A stretch of 64,000 bases of DNA from positions 62,001-126,000 of the forward strand of contig CAZRQL010000003.1 of assembly GCA_964602415.1 (NCBI GenBank), written 5' to 3'. Position numbers and translations under genes: made by a program. This document shows, one piece after another, positions 39,969-47,874 of this stretch; the first letter of the stretch is position 1; each line of letters starts with the position of its first letter. The DNA is from CAZRQL01 sp964602415. GTDB lineage: Bacteria > Bacteroidota > Bacteroidia > Cytophagales > Flammeovirgaceae. The notes beneath the pieces were generated by a model. That model was not told the origin of the DNA, searched no databases, and saw only the letters and a list, made by a program, of their open reading frames with translations.

Positions 39969-40903
39969 TTAACCGATTTAAGTATTTCTTCAAATTCTTC
40001 ATCGGTTTCATCACCTGGCCACATGCCAACCAATGCCTTTAATGCTTCAAATGATTTAGTGCCTTTGCCTTGCTTCGCCTGAAACAACACCTGTTGTTTG
40101 GCAGTCATCGCATTAGGCTTTTTGGAAAAATAACGGTCTCTCGCTCCCGGCTCGCTAAACTCCTGTATTTCCACAAAACTCAATTGACCGTTTGGCTTGT
40201 AATGAGCCATTCCTGATATGGTTACTTCCTTGCCCATAAAGCTGACAATGTTTTTAATGATGGTTTTGTCGTTGGCAAACACATTCACAAAACCTTGTTC
40301 TGTCTGTAAACCAAGTTTTCCTTTGGAAACCTTCATTTCATCCAATTGACCGTTTACGATTACCTTTTTGGGCTCAGGAATACTGTCTTCCAATTGACCA
40401 ATTTTTTGAAAATCATCTTTTGTCAAGCGAACTTCTGCAATCGTTCCCCGATTAGCCATATAGAAAATTTCATTGTCGCTAATGAAGTTTTTCTTAAAAC
40501 TCATTAATGATTTCAATAGTGGTTTGTCTAAGTCTGCATCTTCGCTTTCATCATTCAGGGCTGTTTGAAAAGAATGTATTACCAACGCCATTGGGGTCAA
40601 TTGTAAAACTTCTTCTTTTGGTTTGAACAATTCCAATTGAAGCCCTTTAATGGTTTCTGAGAAATGGGTGCAATCAATGGTTAGAGAAGTGCCATCTTGT
40701 ACACTTCCCGTAATGCTTTGTAATCGCATAGCCAACGCCCTTTTTAAGTTTTTATCGGGGGTTATGTCACTAAATCCCCTTAACCTAAACATCAATGCCT
40801 TGGTCGCAATGTCTTTGGTAGATTTTGTCAACAGGTTTAATCGGTCAAATTCCAATAAACCATTGTCTTCATCTTCGCCTATTATTTTAATATCGTAATT
40901 CAT
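39965..40903 (-). CDS. Putative large antitoxin of the PIN toxin, 312 aa
   Basis: A 312-aa soluble protein that I do not recognise as a named family. The N-terminal ~160 residues are mixed (DRLNLLTKSTKDIATKALMF); the middle has beta-rich parts (KKVIVNGQLDEMKVSKGK, EVTISGMAHYKPNGQLSFV). The last ~35 residues (FEALKALVGMWPGDETDEEF) look like the toxin-wrapping tail of VapB-type antitoxins. Together with the ATGA overlap with the PIN gene this suggests an antitoxin role. It is three to four times longer than usual antitoxins. It begins 14 bp after hsdM, so it is probably made from the hsd transcript. Confidence 0.7.
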   Translation of the reverse strand: MNYDIKIIGEDEDNGLLEFDRLNLLTKSTKDIATKALMFRLRGFSDITPDKNLKRALAMRLQSITGSVQDGTSLTIDCTHFSETIKGLQLELFKPKEEVLQLTPMALVIHSFQTALNDESEDADLDKPLLKSLMSFKKNFISDNEIFYMANRGTIAEVRLTKDDFQKIGQLEDSIPEPKKVIVNGQLDEMKVSKGKLGLQTEQGFVNVFANDKTIIKNIVSFMGKEVTISGMAHYKPNGQLSFVEIQEFSEPGARDRYFSKKPNAMTAKQQVLFQAKQGKGTKSFEALKALVGMWPGDETDEEFEEILKSVK

Positions 40904-40917
40904 TGTCTTTTTCGGTT

Positions 40918-42531
40918 TTAAATGGTGAAACCAATTTTTTCCAAAGATACTTTTATCGCTTCATCCAATTCATTCGCTTTCTGCATTTGCTCACGCAGGG
41001 TAGCGGTGAGTTGTTGCATTTTTTCTTCAAATGCTTGGTCGTCTTCTTTTACTTCCTTGAAATCAATGTACCGCCCGGGGGTCAGGATATAATTGTTTTT
41101 GCGAATGTCTTCTATGGTGGCGGATTTGCAGAAGCCGGGAATGTCTTGGTAACCACCCCCTACCCCCTCCAAAGGAGGGGAATTTCTCCAAGCGTGGTAA
41201 GTATCGGCGATTTTGGCGATGTCTTGGTCGGTGAGTTCACGTTGTTTGCGGCTTATCATGGTGCCGAGTTCTCTTGCATCAATAAAAAGTACTTCGTGGG
41301 TGCGGTTACGCAACTTGGAGGCTGAGCCTGTCGAAGTCTTGTTGCGAGCCAAAAACCACAAGCAAGCGGGAATTTGAGTGTTGTAAAACAACTGTGAAGG
41401 CAAAGAAACCATACAGTCCACCAAGTCGGCTTCAATCATCGCTTTTCTGATTTCGCCTTCGGTGGCGGTTTCAGAACTCATACTGCCGTTTGCCAAAACA
41501 ATTCCTGCCGTTCCGTAAGGTGCAAGTTTGCTCACAAACAACTGTAACCAAGCATAGTTGGCGTTTCCTGTTGGCGGAACGCCAAATTTCCATTTGTGGG
41601 TTTCGGCTTTGTTGATGTTGTAATCGCTCACGTTAAAAGGCGGATTGGCAATTACATAATCTACTTTCAATTCAGGGAACTTGTCGTTCATCAAGGTATC
41701 GCCCAATTCTATTTTGGCTTCTATGCCACGGATAGCCAAATTCATTTTTGCCAATTTGTAAGTGGTCGGGTTGCTCTCTTGTCCAAAAATGGAAATTTTG
41801 CCTTTTCGGTGTTCGTGCATTTCAATAAAGCGTTCGCTTTGAACGAACATTCCACCGCTACCGCAACAGCCGTCATACACTCGCTTTTCAGGTTCGGGGG
41901 CAAGCATTTCCACCAGAAGTTTTACGATGCAGGCGGGGGTGTAGAATTGTCCGCCTTTTTTACCTTCGGCATCTGCAAATTGTCCCAAGAAATATTCAAA
42001 CACAAAGCCCAAAACGTCTTTTGCACCACCCCGTCCTTCGGCCACCCCTCCAGTGGAGGGGAATTTACCACCCCGTCCTTCGGCCACCCCTCCAGTGGAG
42101 GGGAATAAATTTACGGAGCCTATAAGGTCAATGAGTTCACCAAGTCTTTGCTTGTCGAGTGCAGGTCGGGCATAGTCTTTTGGTAAAACGCCTTTCAAAG
42201 AGGGATTGTCCCTTTCGATGGCATCCATAGCATCGTCAATATCTTTCCCGATGGTCGGCAGTTTGGCTCTGCCTTGCAGCCATTTCCAACGAGCTTGTGT
42301 TGGCACATAAAAAACTCTCTCGGCGGTGTATTCGTCTTTGTCTTCGGGGTCGGCACCTGTTTCGTGTTTGGTGGCTTCTAATTTTTGGTACAATTCATCA
42401 AAAGCATCTGAAATATATTTTAGGAATATCAAACCCAAAACAACGTGTTTGTATTCAGCCGCATCCATATTGTTGCGTAGTTTGTCGGCTGCTTGCCAAA
42501 GGGTTTTTTCTAATTCTAAATTTTCGCTCAT
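40918..42531 (-). CDS. hsdM: Type I restriction-modification methylase subunit
   Basis: N6-adenine methyltransferase subunit that protects host DNA and is required for restriction. 537 aa with the N-terminal HsdM domain (LWQAADKLRNNMDAAEYKHV, LGLIFLKYISDAF). SAM-binding motifs: EGKKGGQFYTPACIVKLLVE and VYDGCCGSGGMFV. The catalytic motif DYVIANPPFNVSDYN (~294) marks adenine methylation. ARNKTSTG...RNRTHEVLFIDAREL and TYHAWRN follow. Three in-frame repeat insertions are visible: a double 42-bp palindrome (NLFPSTGGVAEGRGG), a short CTTCGACAGGCTCAG-type element (TSTGSASK) and another palindrome (NSPPLEGVGGGY). First gene of the minus-strand island. Confidence 0.93.
   Translation of the reverse strand: MSENLELEKTLWQAADKLRNNMDAAEYKHVVLGLIFLKYISDAFDELYQKLEATKHETGADPEDKDEYTAERVFYVPTQARWKWLQGRAKLPTIGKDIDDAMDAIERDNPSLKGVLPKDYARPALDKQRLGELIDLIGSVNLFPSTGGVAEGRGGKFPSTGGVAEGRGGAKDVLGFVFEYFLGQFADAEGKKGGQFYTPACIVKLLVEMLAPEPEKRVYDGCCGSGGMFVQSERFIEMHEHRKGKISIFGQESNPTTYKLAKMNLAIRGIEAKIELGDTLMNDKFPELKVDYVIANPPFNVSDYNINKAETHKWKFGVPPTGNANYAWLQLFVSKLAPYGTAGIVLANGSMSSETATEGEIRKAMIEADLVDCMVSLPSQLFYNTQIPACLWFLARNKTSTGSASKLRNRTHEVLFIDARELGTMISRKQRELTDQDIAKIADTYHAWRNSPPLEGVGGGYQDIPGFCKSATIEDIRKNNYILTPGRYIDFKEVKEDDQAFEEKMQQLTATLREQMQKANELDEAIKVSLEKIGFTI
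41151..41185 (-). repeat. Palindromic unit in hsdM 3' region
   Basis: AACCACCCCCTA, then CCCCCTCCAAAGGAGGGG and AATTT. It codes NSPPLEGVGGGY between TYHAWR and QDIPGF. It lies directly next to the edge (41149) of the segment duplicated at 39151-39342. Confidence 0.88.
41317..41337. repeat. CTTCGACAGGCTCAG-type element in hsdM
   Basis: GGAGGCTGAGCCTGTCGAAG on the plus strand. It codes TSTGSASK, interrupting the usual ARNK...FRNRTHEVLF segment. The same 15-bp core is, from memory, frequent as a dispersed repeat in Bacteroidota. Confidence 0.6.
42025..42105 (-). repeat. Two 42-bp palindromic units in hsdM
   Basis: Two near-identical units (42025 and 42067), each with ACCACCCCGTCCTTCGGCC and CCCCTCCAGTGGAGGGG. 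They code KFPSTGGVAEGRGG and a shortened second copy, placed between LIGSVNL and AKDVLGFVFEYFL. Confidence 0.92.
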
Positions 42532-42540
42532 TTGTTGTCT

Positions 42541-42657
42541 GTATTAAATTCTGGTTATTCCTAAAAAACTGCGCATGCGTCGGTGGGTTCGGCAAATGCG
42601 CCGCAAAGGCAAATTTTATGTGGAGGCTTACAAAACTTTTAGTTTTGGAGAGATTCT
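42541..42657. other. Right-hand edge of the restriction island
   Basis: 117 bp between the hsdM start and the end of the LysM gene. It includes a locally GC-rich stretch (GCGCATGCGTCGGTGGGTTC). No gene or terminator is evident. This is where any trace of the insertion boundary would lie. Confidence 0.4.
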
Positions 42658-45126
42658 TCACTTTTCTCTTCGATTGTTGCCGATGGTATCTACTTTTAGG
42701 GTAGATATATCTTTTTTATCTGAAAAATTGTGATTTTCAAACAATTGCTTTGCTCGTTTTCTGAGCACTTCATCAGTCCCTGAGTTATGGATATGTCTAA
42801 GTATTTCTCTGGTTTCCAACAATCTGATTTGTAGTGGATTGCGAAGTTTATAGGTAGATGCCAAACTTGTAAAAGCCTGTTTGAAAGCGGCGGCGGTGGC
42901 TTTTAGCCCGCAGTGCGCCGCGAAATCCATCAAAGCACAAGCCCCCAGTTGGCAAGACAATAGCTCCATAATGGATTGATTTTTAAATGATTTTTCTCCT
43001 ATTTCAAGTTCAATACTGAGTTGTAAGGCGGGAGCGACCACTTTTTCCAGAGCCAAATAAATTTGCTGCATCGCCAAAGCGGGTATTGAGGCCGCCTCTA
43101 CAAAGGCATTTAGGGCGTAAATATCTAAGTCCTCAAAATCAAAGACTTCAAAAATTCCCCTTTTCATGGAAATATCATAAAATCTTGGTGTTGCCGATAT
43201 GATTTTTTCGCCCTGTTTTTCAATTTCCACGTCCAGCCCAATATTTTGAAAGCACATTTTAAATTCGACTGGGGCTTGGGTTTTCATTTTTGCAAGCAAA
43301 AGAGCAAGTTCCGAGCCTTTGAACCCCAAAATTCCATACCTCAGTGGTGAAGTGGAGAGGCTGTCCAGCCTTCCGGGCATAGCTGCCTCCAGCATCTCCC
43401 AAAGCAAGTTTCCAAAAATACCAGATTTCAAATAGCCAATTTCTCTGCGGCTTTCATGGCGTAAGTTGTTGCCCCAGCCCCATATTATAGTCCCTGAAGG
43501 CAAATGATAGTGGCGCAACTCTCTGAGCATGAAATCGGTTTGGTCTTGGGGGCGGATGACTCCGCTTTGGGCTTCTTGCAGTTCAAAAGGCCACTTGGTT
43601 GCTTTGAGATAACGCCGCTGAAACTCCCGAATCGCTTCGAGGGTGATAGGGATTTGATGGCTTGTGATGGGTTGATTGCCAATGCTTTTGGCTATCTCCT
43701 CGGCTTGCTCTACGCCTTGAGGCAACAGATTGAGTTCCACCAAACGGGCTTGGATTTTGCTTAAATCTTCCGCGTCTATTTTAGAGTTGGTGACCCCTAC
43801 GGCACTCTTGAGGTGCAGACCTATGTGTTTTTGGCCTTCTTTTGCTACTATGAAGGGACGAGATGCCAACATCTCTTGGGCAACGGGAATCCATTCGGCA
43901 GGCACAGGCGGCGGCGGCAATTTGGGGAAAAATAGCCATTGGCTTGTGTTTATAGTGTTGTTTTTCAATCTATTGAGCAATAAAACTTCTTCAGCGTTTG
44001 CTCTTTTTTGTTGGCAAAGCAGAGAAAGAGTCTCACCTTGTTTGACTATATGAAGCTCTGTATCAGTATGATATGATCTGAACTTTGGTGTCAAAAATAG
44101 AACATCGCCGTTTTTGGGTGTGGCTCTAAGTCCATTGATTTTTAATAATTCTTCAAAATCAATCCCGAATCTTGCGGCAAAACTTCGCAAAGGTTCTTTT
44201 GAGTGGTACAGGGTTTTGAGTCGCAAACCACTTTTGCCGACAGGGCGTACCCTAAACTCAAAGCCTGTATAAGGTTCAAAATTAGAGGGTAAGGAGTTGA
44301 TTTTCAGTAGTTCGTTTCGTGTCAAGCCAAATTGCGCGGCAACAGAGTGAGCCGTATCATTTCTTTGGCATGTGTAAAAGATCTCACCACTACGGGCAGC
44401 GTCATTCAAAATTTGTCCCTTTACCCAGAGTTTCATGCCCGGAAAGCCACTTGCGTCCGGCTTGAGGAAGTTCAATTCCAACAGCCGCTCTTTGCCAAGG
44501 CGGTATTTTTTGGCTGCCTGCTCTAAAGTCTCAGAACGGGACAAGGTGTGAAAAAGGAGATTGTCGAAGCTAAAGTTTTCAAATACAGCAGGATAAAAAT
44601 CAGGCGGTACGGCGGTTTTGTCTTTTTTAAACAGCACTCTGCTGACCCGTAGTTTGCAGCCTCCAAAAATTGCAAAATCCGATGGCAACTCGTTGATGGC
44701 AAGGAGTTCTTCTTTCTCAAGGCCAAATTTTTTGGCAATTGTTGAAAGACTCTCCCCGGCTTGAGCGCAGTAAAATTGTGCAAAAGCTCGTCTGTACGGT
44801 CTGGCGTAGGGCAGTTGTTCTAAATGGGTAAACCGTACTCTTATACGTTGATTTTCAGATAATTCTTTTGTTTTAGGGTTCAGTTGCTTGAGTCCGGCCT
44901 CGCTGGTTTTGAACTTTGAGGCTACGGTTTGCCAATTTTCATATTTTTTCACATAATAAAAACCGTATTCATCGGCATCGTCTGCATCTTGGCGGACGGT
45001 TATTTTGCTACCGGGCGAGAGGTAGTTGTCAGCCAAACCGTTGATTTTGCGCAGTTTTTCGGTTGTCGTTCCATATCGGTTGGCTATGAAATCCAGCGTT
45101 TCTCCTTGGCAGACCAGATGCTCCAT
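42658..45126 (-). CDS. Multi-LysM protein without signal peptide
   Basis: An 822-aa protein that begins directly with a LysM motif (LVCQGETLDFIANRYGTTTE). About seven LysM-like modules follow up to residue ~405, among them FYCAQAGESLSTIAKKFGLE, IFYTCQRNDTAHSVAAQFGL and LHIVKQGETLSLLCQQKRAN. Then comes a PG_binding_1-like stretch (KIQARLVELNLLP, EAIREFQRRYLK) and an unfamiliar ~380-residue C-terminal domain. There is no N-terminal signal sequence or membrane segment. LysM domains bind peptidoglycan or chitin. A cytosolic start fits phage-tail-like, contractile-injection or type VI-related particle proteins, or export by a non-Sec route. No such genes are adjacent. Confidence 0.75.
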   Translation of the reverse strand: MEHLVCQGETLDFIANRYGTTTEKLRKINGLADNYLSPGSKITVRQDADDADEYGFYYVKKYENWQTVASKFKTSEAGLKQLNPKTKELSENQRIRVRFTHLEQLPYARPYRRAFAQFYCAQAGESLSTIAKKFGLEKEELLAINELPSDFAIFGGCKLRVSRVLFKKDKTAVPPDFYPAVFENFSFDNLLFHTLSRSETLEQAAKKYRLGKERLLELNFLKPDASGFPGMKLWVKGQILNDAARSGEIFYTCQRNDTAHSVAAQFGLTRNELLKINSLPSNFEPYTGFEFRVRPVGKSGLRLKTLYHSKEPLRSFAARFGIDFEELLKINGLRATPKNGDVLFLTPKFRSYHTDTELHIVKQGETLSLLCQQKRANAEEVLLLNRLKNNTINTSQWLFFPKLPPPPVPAEWIPVAQEMLASRPFIVAKEGQKHIGLHLKSAVGVTNSKIDAEDLSKIQARLVELNLLPQGVEQAEEIAKSIGNQPITSHQIPITLEAIREFQRRYLKATKWPFELQEAQSGVIRPQDQTDFMLRELRHYHLPSGTIIWGWGNNLRHESRREIGYLKSGIFGNLLWEMLEAAMPGRLDSLSTSPLRYGILGFKGSELALLLAKMKTQAPVEFKMCFQNIGLDVEIEKQGEKIISATPRFYDISMKRGIFEVFDFEDLDIYALNAFVEAASIPALAMQQIYLALEKVVAPALQLSIELEIGEKSFKNQSIMELLSCQLGACALMDFAAHCGLKATAAAFKQAFTSLASTYKLRNPLQIRLLETREILRHIHNSGTDEVLRKRAKQLFENHNFSDKKDISTLKVDTIGNNRREK

Positions 45127-45177
45127 AAGATGAATTTTGGTTTAATATCTCAAAAAAATTAACAAAACCGTTTTTCT

Positions 45178-45654
45178 TCAGCGCAATCTATCGGCAGAGC
45201 GCACCAATTTTTCATCTCTGTGGATAAAACGGTTGGCTAAAGAATTGAACAACAAGGCTATAACAGGCATGAAAAAGCCCAACCCCATCTGACCTTGGGC
45301 GGGCACAACAAAAGATGTCTCACCTTTGAAAAGCATCAAATACACATTGATAGCCAGCACTATTCCTACTAATATGGTGCTCACAAAGTTGAGTTGGATT
45401 TGCCTTAGGCGGTTGGTGTAGCGGGTAATAGAATAAGCGGATACCAACGCAGCCGCCCAAGCCAATATCCAAAGGTAAACAGTGGTGCTTTGAGATATGA
45501 TTTGGTCTGATTTTTTGTAGGTCAATGAGTTAGCTGTAAATACAGCGATTTCTTGAGTTGCAGGGTTTGTTTTTTGCCAGATGGTAAAAAAAGGGAACAG
45601 CAAAAGTGCGATGACCACGACTCCCATAAAAACAGTTTGGATTCTTTGCCACAT
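45178..45654 (-). CDS. DUF4293 membrane protein
   Basis: A 158-aa protein with four hydrophobic helices. It starts MWQRIQTVFMGVVVIALLLF and ends RDEKLVRSADRLR; this ending is the most conserved signature of DUF4293, a family restricted to Bacteroidota. Function is unknown. It is transcribed divergently from the RND adaptor gene across a 63-bp spacer with two opposed -7 boxes. Confidence 0.9.
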   Translation of the reverse strand: MWQRIQTVFMGVVVIALLLFPFFTIWQKTNPATQEIAVFTANSLTYKKSDQIISQSTTVYLWILAWAAALVSAYSITRYTNRLRQIQLNFVSTILVGIVLAINVYLMLFKGETSFVVPAQGQMGLGFFMPVIALLFNSLANRFIHRDEKLVRSADRLR

Positions 45655-45676
45655 TTTAATACTAATAATTTTAGGT

Positions 45677-45684
45677 CAAAATTA
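45677..45684 (-). promoter_or_regulatory. Putative -7 box of the DUF4293 gene
   Basis: TAATTTTG on the minus strand, 22 bases before the ATG at 45654. Confidence 0.42.
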
Positions 45685-45693
45685 GAAGGAAAT

Positions 45694-45701
45694 TAACTTT
45701 G
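45694..45701 (+). promoter_or_regulatory. Putative -7 box of the RND adaptor gene
   Basis: TAACTTTG on the plus strand, 16 bases before the ATG at 45718. It lies nine bases from the opposed DUF4293 box, so the two promoters overlap. Confidence 0.45.
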
Positions 45702-45717
45702 CACATAAAATTTAGAA

Positions 45718-47085
45718 ATGTCAAACAAACCGAGTCAAAAAAAGTGGATTCTGTGGATTGTTGGGGTGGTTGTGGTTTTGGTAATTGTGGGGGTTGTAGC
45801 CAAAAAATCAGGCTGGCTTGGGTCAGAAAAAATCCAAGAGGTTGAAATTGAAAAAGCAGCCAGAATCACGATCACCGAAAAAGTCAATGCTTCAGGTAAA
45901 ATTCAACCCGTCAATGAAGTTAAAATTTCTCCCGACGTTTCAGGCGAGATAAGAGAACTGTATGTAACAGAAGGTCAATTTGTTAACAAGGGCTTGTTGC
46001 TGTTACGGGTTCGCCCTGACAACTACCAACTTGCCTACGACCGCCAAGTGGCAATTCTAAACTCCCAAAAAGCCGCACTTTCGCAAGCGCGCTCCCGCGT
46101 GATACAGGCAGAAGTGCGCCTCAAACAATTGGACTTGCTTCACAAACGCAATTTGAGACTTTTTGCAGATAAAGTTATTTCTCAGCAAGATATCGAAACT
46201 TCACAAGCCAACTACGACCAAGCGGTTGCTGATTTTGAAGTGGCCAAACAAAGCCTTGAGGCCGCTCAATACCAAGTGGAAAGTGCGCAGGCCAGCGTCC
46301 GTGATGCCAATGAGACGCTCAAACTCACCAGTGTTTTTGCCCCAATGGATGGGATCATCACCAAACTCGCTGTGGACAAAGGCGAAAGGGTGGTAGGTAC
46401 AGCCACTATGGCAGGTACCGAAATGCTCAGGATAGCTGATTTGGAGAGAATGGAGGTCAGGGTTGATGTAAACGAAAACGACATAATCAGGGTATCCAAG
46501 GGCGATACAGCCATCATCGAGGTTGATTCTTACAGCTACACAGGGCAAAAATTCACAGGCATAGTTACTTCAATCGCCAACTCGGCAAAAGCCTCAGCCA
46601 CTCAACAACTATCGTCCGACGGCGTTACGGAGTTTGAGGTTAGAATATTGATACTCAAGGATTCTTACAAGCACTTACTTGTAGGCAACCAAGTTTCTCC
46701 TTTTCGTCCCGGCATGTCGGCCAGCGTAGAAATCATAACAGATATAAAAAAGGATGTTATTGCAGTGCCTCTCTCGGCGGTTACAAGCCGCAAAGACAAA
46801 ACCAAATCGGCAACGAAGAGCGATGAAAAAGAAACATCTGAGCCTAAAAGACGTACTAAAGATAGTGAATCTGTTAAAGAGTTCGTTTTTATCGTGAAAG
46901 CTGATACTGCTGCTTTGCAAGCCGTTACAACTGGAGCAAGCGACTTTGAACATATACAAATTCTAAGCGGGGTCAATGAAGGTGATCAGATTATTACAGG
47001 ACCTTTCCTACTGGTTTCTAAGCAGTTGGAGAGTGGAGATAAAGTTAAGTCCAAACAGACTAAAGAGGGCAAAAAATCTAATTAG
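45718..47085 (+). CDS. HlyD/MacA-type efflux periplasmic adaptor protein
   Basis: A 455-aa membrane-fusion protein that bridges an inner-membrane transporter to an outer-membrane channel. One N-terminal anchor (WILWIVGVVVVLVIVGVVAK), then a lipoyl half (ASGKIQPVNEVKISPDVSGE), a coiled-coil hairpin (~100-205) and the closing lipoyl half (LTSVFAPMDGIITKLAVDKG). Beta-barrel and membrane-proximal domains follow (RPGMSASVEIIT, GVNEGDQIITGPF). Residues ~355-390 are a lysine-rich linker unlike most relatives. The partner ABC or RND transporter is not downstream; instead a small outer-membrane barrel gene follows. Confidence 0.9.
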   Translation: MSNKPSQKKWILWIVGVVVVLVIVGVVAKKSGWLGSEKIQEVEIEKAARITITEKVNASGKIQPVNEVKISPDVSGEIRELYVTEGQFVNKGLLLLRVRPDNYQLAYDRQVAILNSQKAALSQARSRVIQAEVRLKQLDLLHKRNLRLFADKVISQQDIETSQANYDQAVADFEVAKQSLEAAQYQVESAQASVRDANETLKLTSVFAPMDGIITKLAVDKGERVVGTATMAGTEMLRIADLERMEVRVDVNENDIIRVSKGDTAIIEVDSYSYTGQKFTGIVTSIANSAKASATQQLSSDGVTEFEVRILILKDSYKHLLVGNQVSPFRPGMSASVEIITDIKKDVIAVPLSAVTSRKDKTKSATKSDEKETSEPKRRTKDSESVKEFVFIVKADTAALQAVTTGASDFEHIQILSGVNEGDQIITGPFLLVSKQLESGDKVKSKQTKEGKKSN

Positions 47086-47872
47086 CCGTAAGGGCTTTCT
47101 TACGTTTGTTTATGTACTGATTTGTCCAATTTCTTACGGACAAATTCATAAAAACCGATATTTTGTTTACCACAAAGCTCAGTTTAGTCGTTTTTCTTAT
47201 ACCATTAACTTAGGGAGCGCAGGGGCCTTCACTGATTTACAAAAAGAAAGCAGTTTGTTGGTTGGGCAAGTCAACGGTTCAAATGTTCACCTTTCGGGGG
47301 GCATCTCTTACCGACTGACTAATTTTTTGTCTCTTAGGGCTTCCTCCGGCATCACTACCCTACAAATTCAAGCCGACGAGCGTTGGGAAAATAGAGTGGA
47401 TTACCCCATTAAAACGCCCATATACGATGCGAACTTTGTGCTTATCCATGATTTTAGTTCAAGAAAAAAAATTGAGGCGGGTACAATAAAATTCAATCCC
47501 TACGCTCTTGCGGGGGTGGGAGCATTTTATTTCAATCCATACAACATGATAACCGGTGAAAGTTTGGCCGAGACCCGAAAACATAATAAAGATAGGGTAT
47601 ATCCTCTGCTTTCAAGACAGTACCTGTTGGGTGGAGGAATTACTTATGCCATCAATAATCAGTTTTCAATGGGTTGGGAGTTTGCTTACCGATATACAGA
47701 AACCGACTACCTGGATTCTACCAATCCAAAAGAATTCAAAATCAGAAATAAAAGCAATGACCATTTTATTACTTTCGGACTAAGTCTGACGTATGTTTTT
47801 AAAGCGCAAAATTTTCAGGGCTACAATTATTCACGGCATTTCAAACGCCGTTACACCCCAAGAAAAAGATAA
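46976..47872 (+). CDS. Outer-membrane beta-barrel protein (porin-like), uncertain start
   Basis: A predicted barrel of ~260 residues after its signal peptide, with alternating aromatic strands (FSYTINLGSAGAFTDLQ, HLSGGISYRLTNFLSLRASS, FGLSLTYVF at the end). It resembles the DUF6089-like family and the gene at 58376. The nearest ATG in frame is 46976, but the evident signal sequence (FLTFVYVLICPISYGQ) starts about 39 codons later, near 47081, where only ATT is available. Either ATT initiates, or the ORF is translated from 46976 with a long leader, or there is a frameshift. It overlaps the adaptor gene by 110 bp from the ATG. Confidence 0.7.
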   Translation: MKVIRLLQDLSYWFLSSWRVEIKLSPNRLKRAKNLISRKGFLTFVYVLICPISYGQIHKNRYFVYHKAQFSRFSYTINLGSAGAFTDLQKESSLLVGQVNGSNVHLSGGISYRLTNFLSLRASSGITTLQIQADERWENRVDYPIKTPIYDANFVLIHDFSSRKKIEAGTIKFNPYALAGVGAFYFNPYNMITGESLAETRKHNKDRVYPLLSRQYLLGGGITYAINNQFSMGWEFAYRYTETDYLDSTNPKEFKIRNKSNDHFITFGLSLTYVFKAQNFQGYNYSRHFKRRYTPRKR

Positions 47873-47874
47873 GG

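Noticed and set aside
42455..42661. Small minus-strand frame between hsdM and the LysM gene as a real protein
   Set aside because: It overlaps the hsdM start and its content looks like frame noise of a GC-rich spacer; nothing supports translation.
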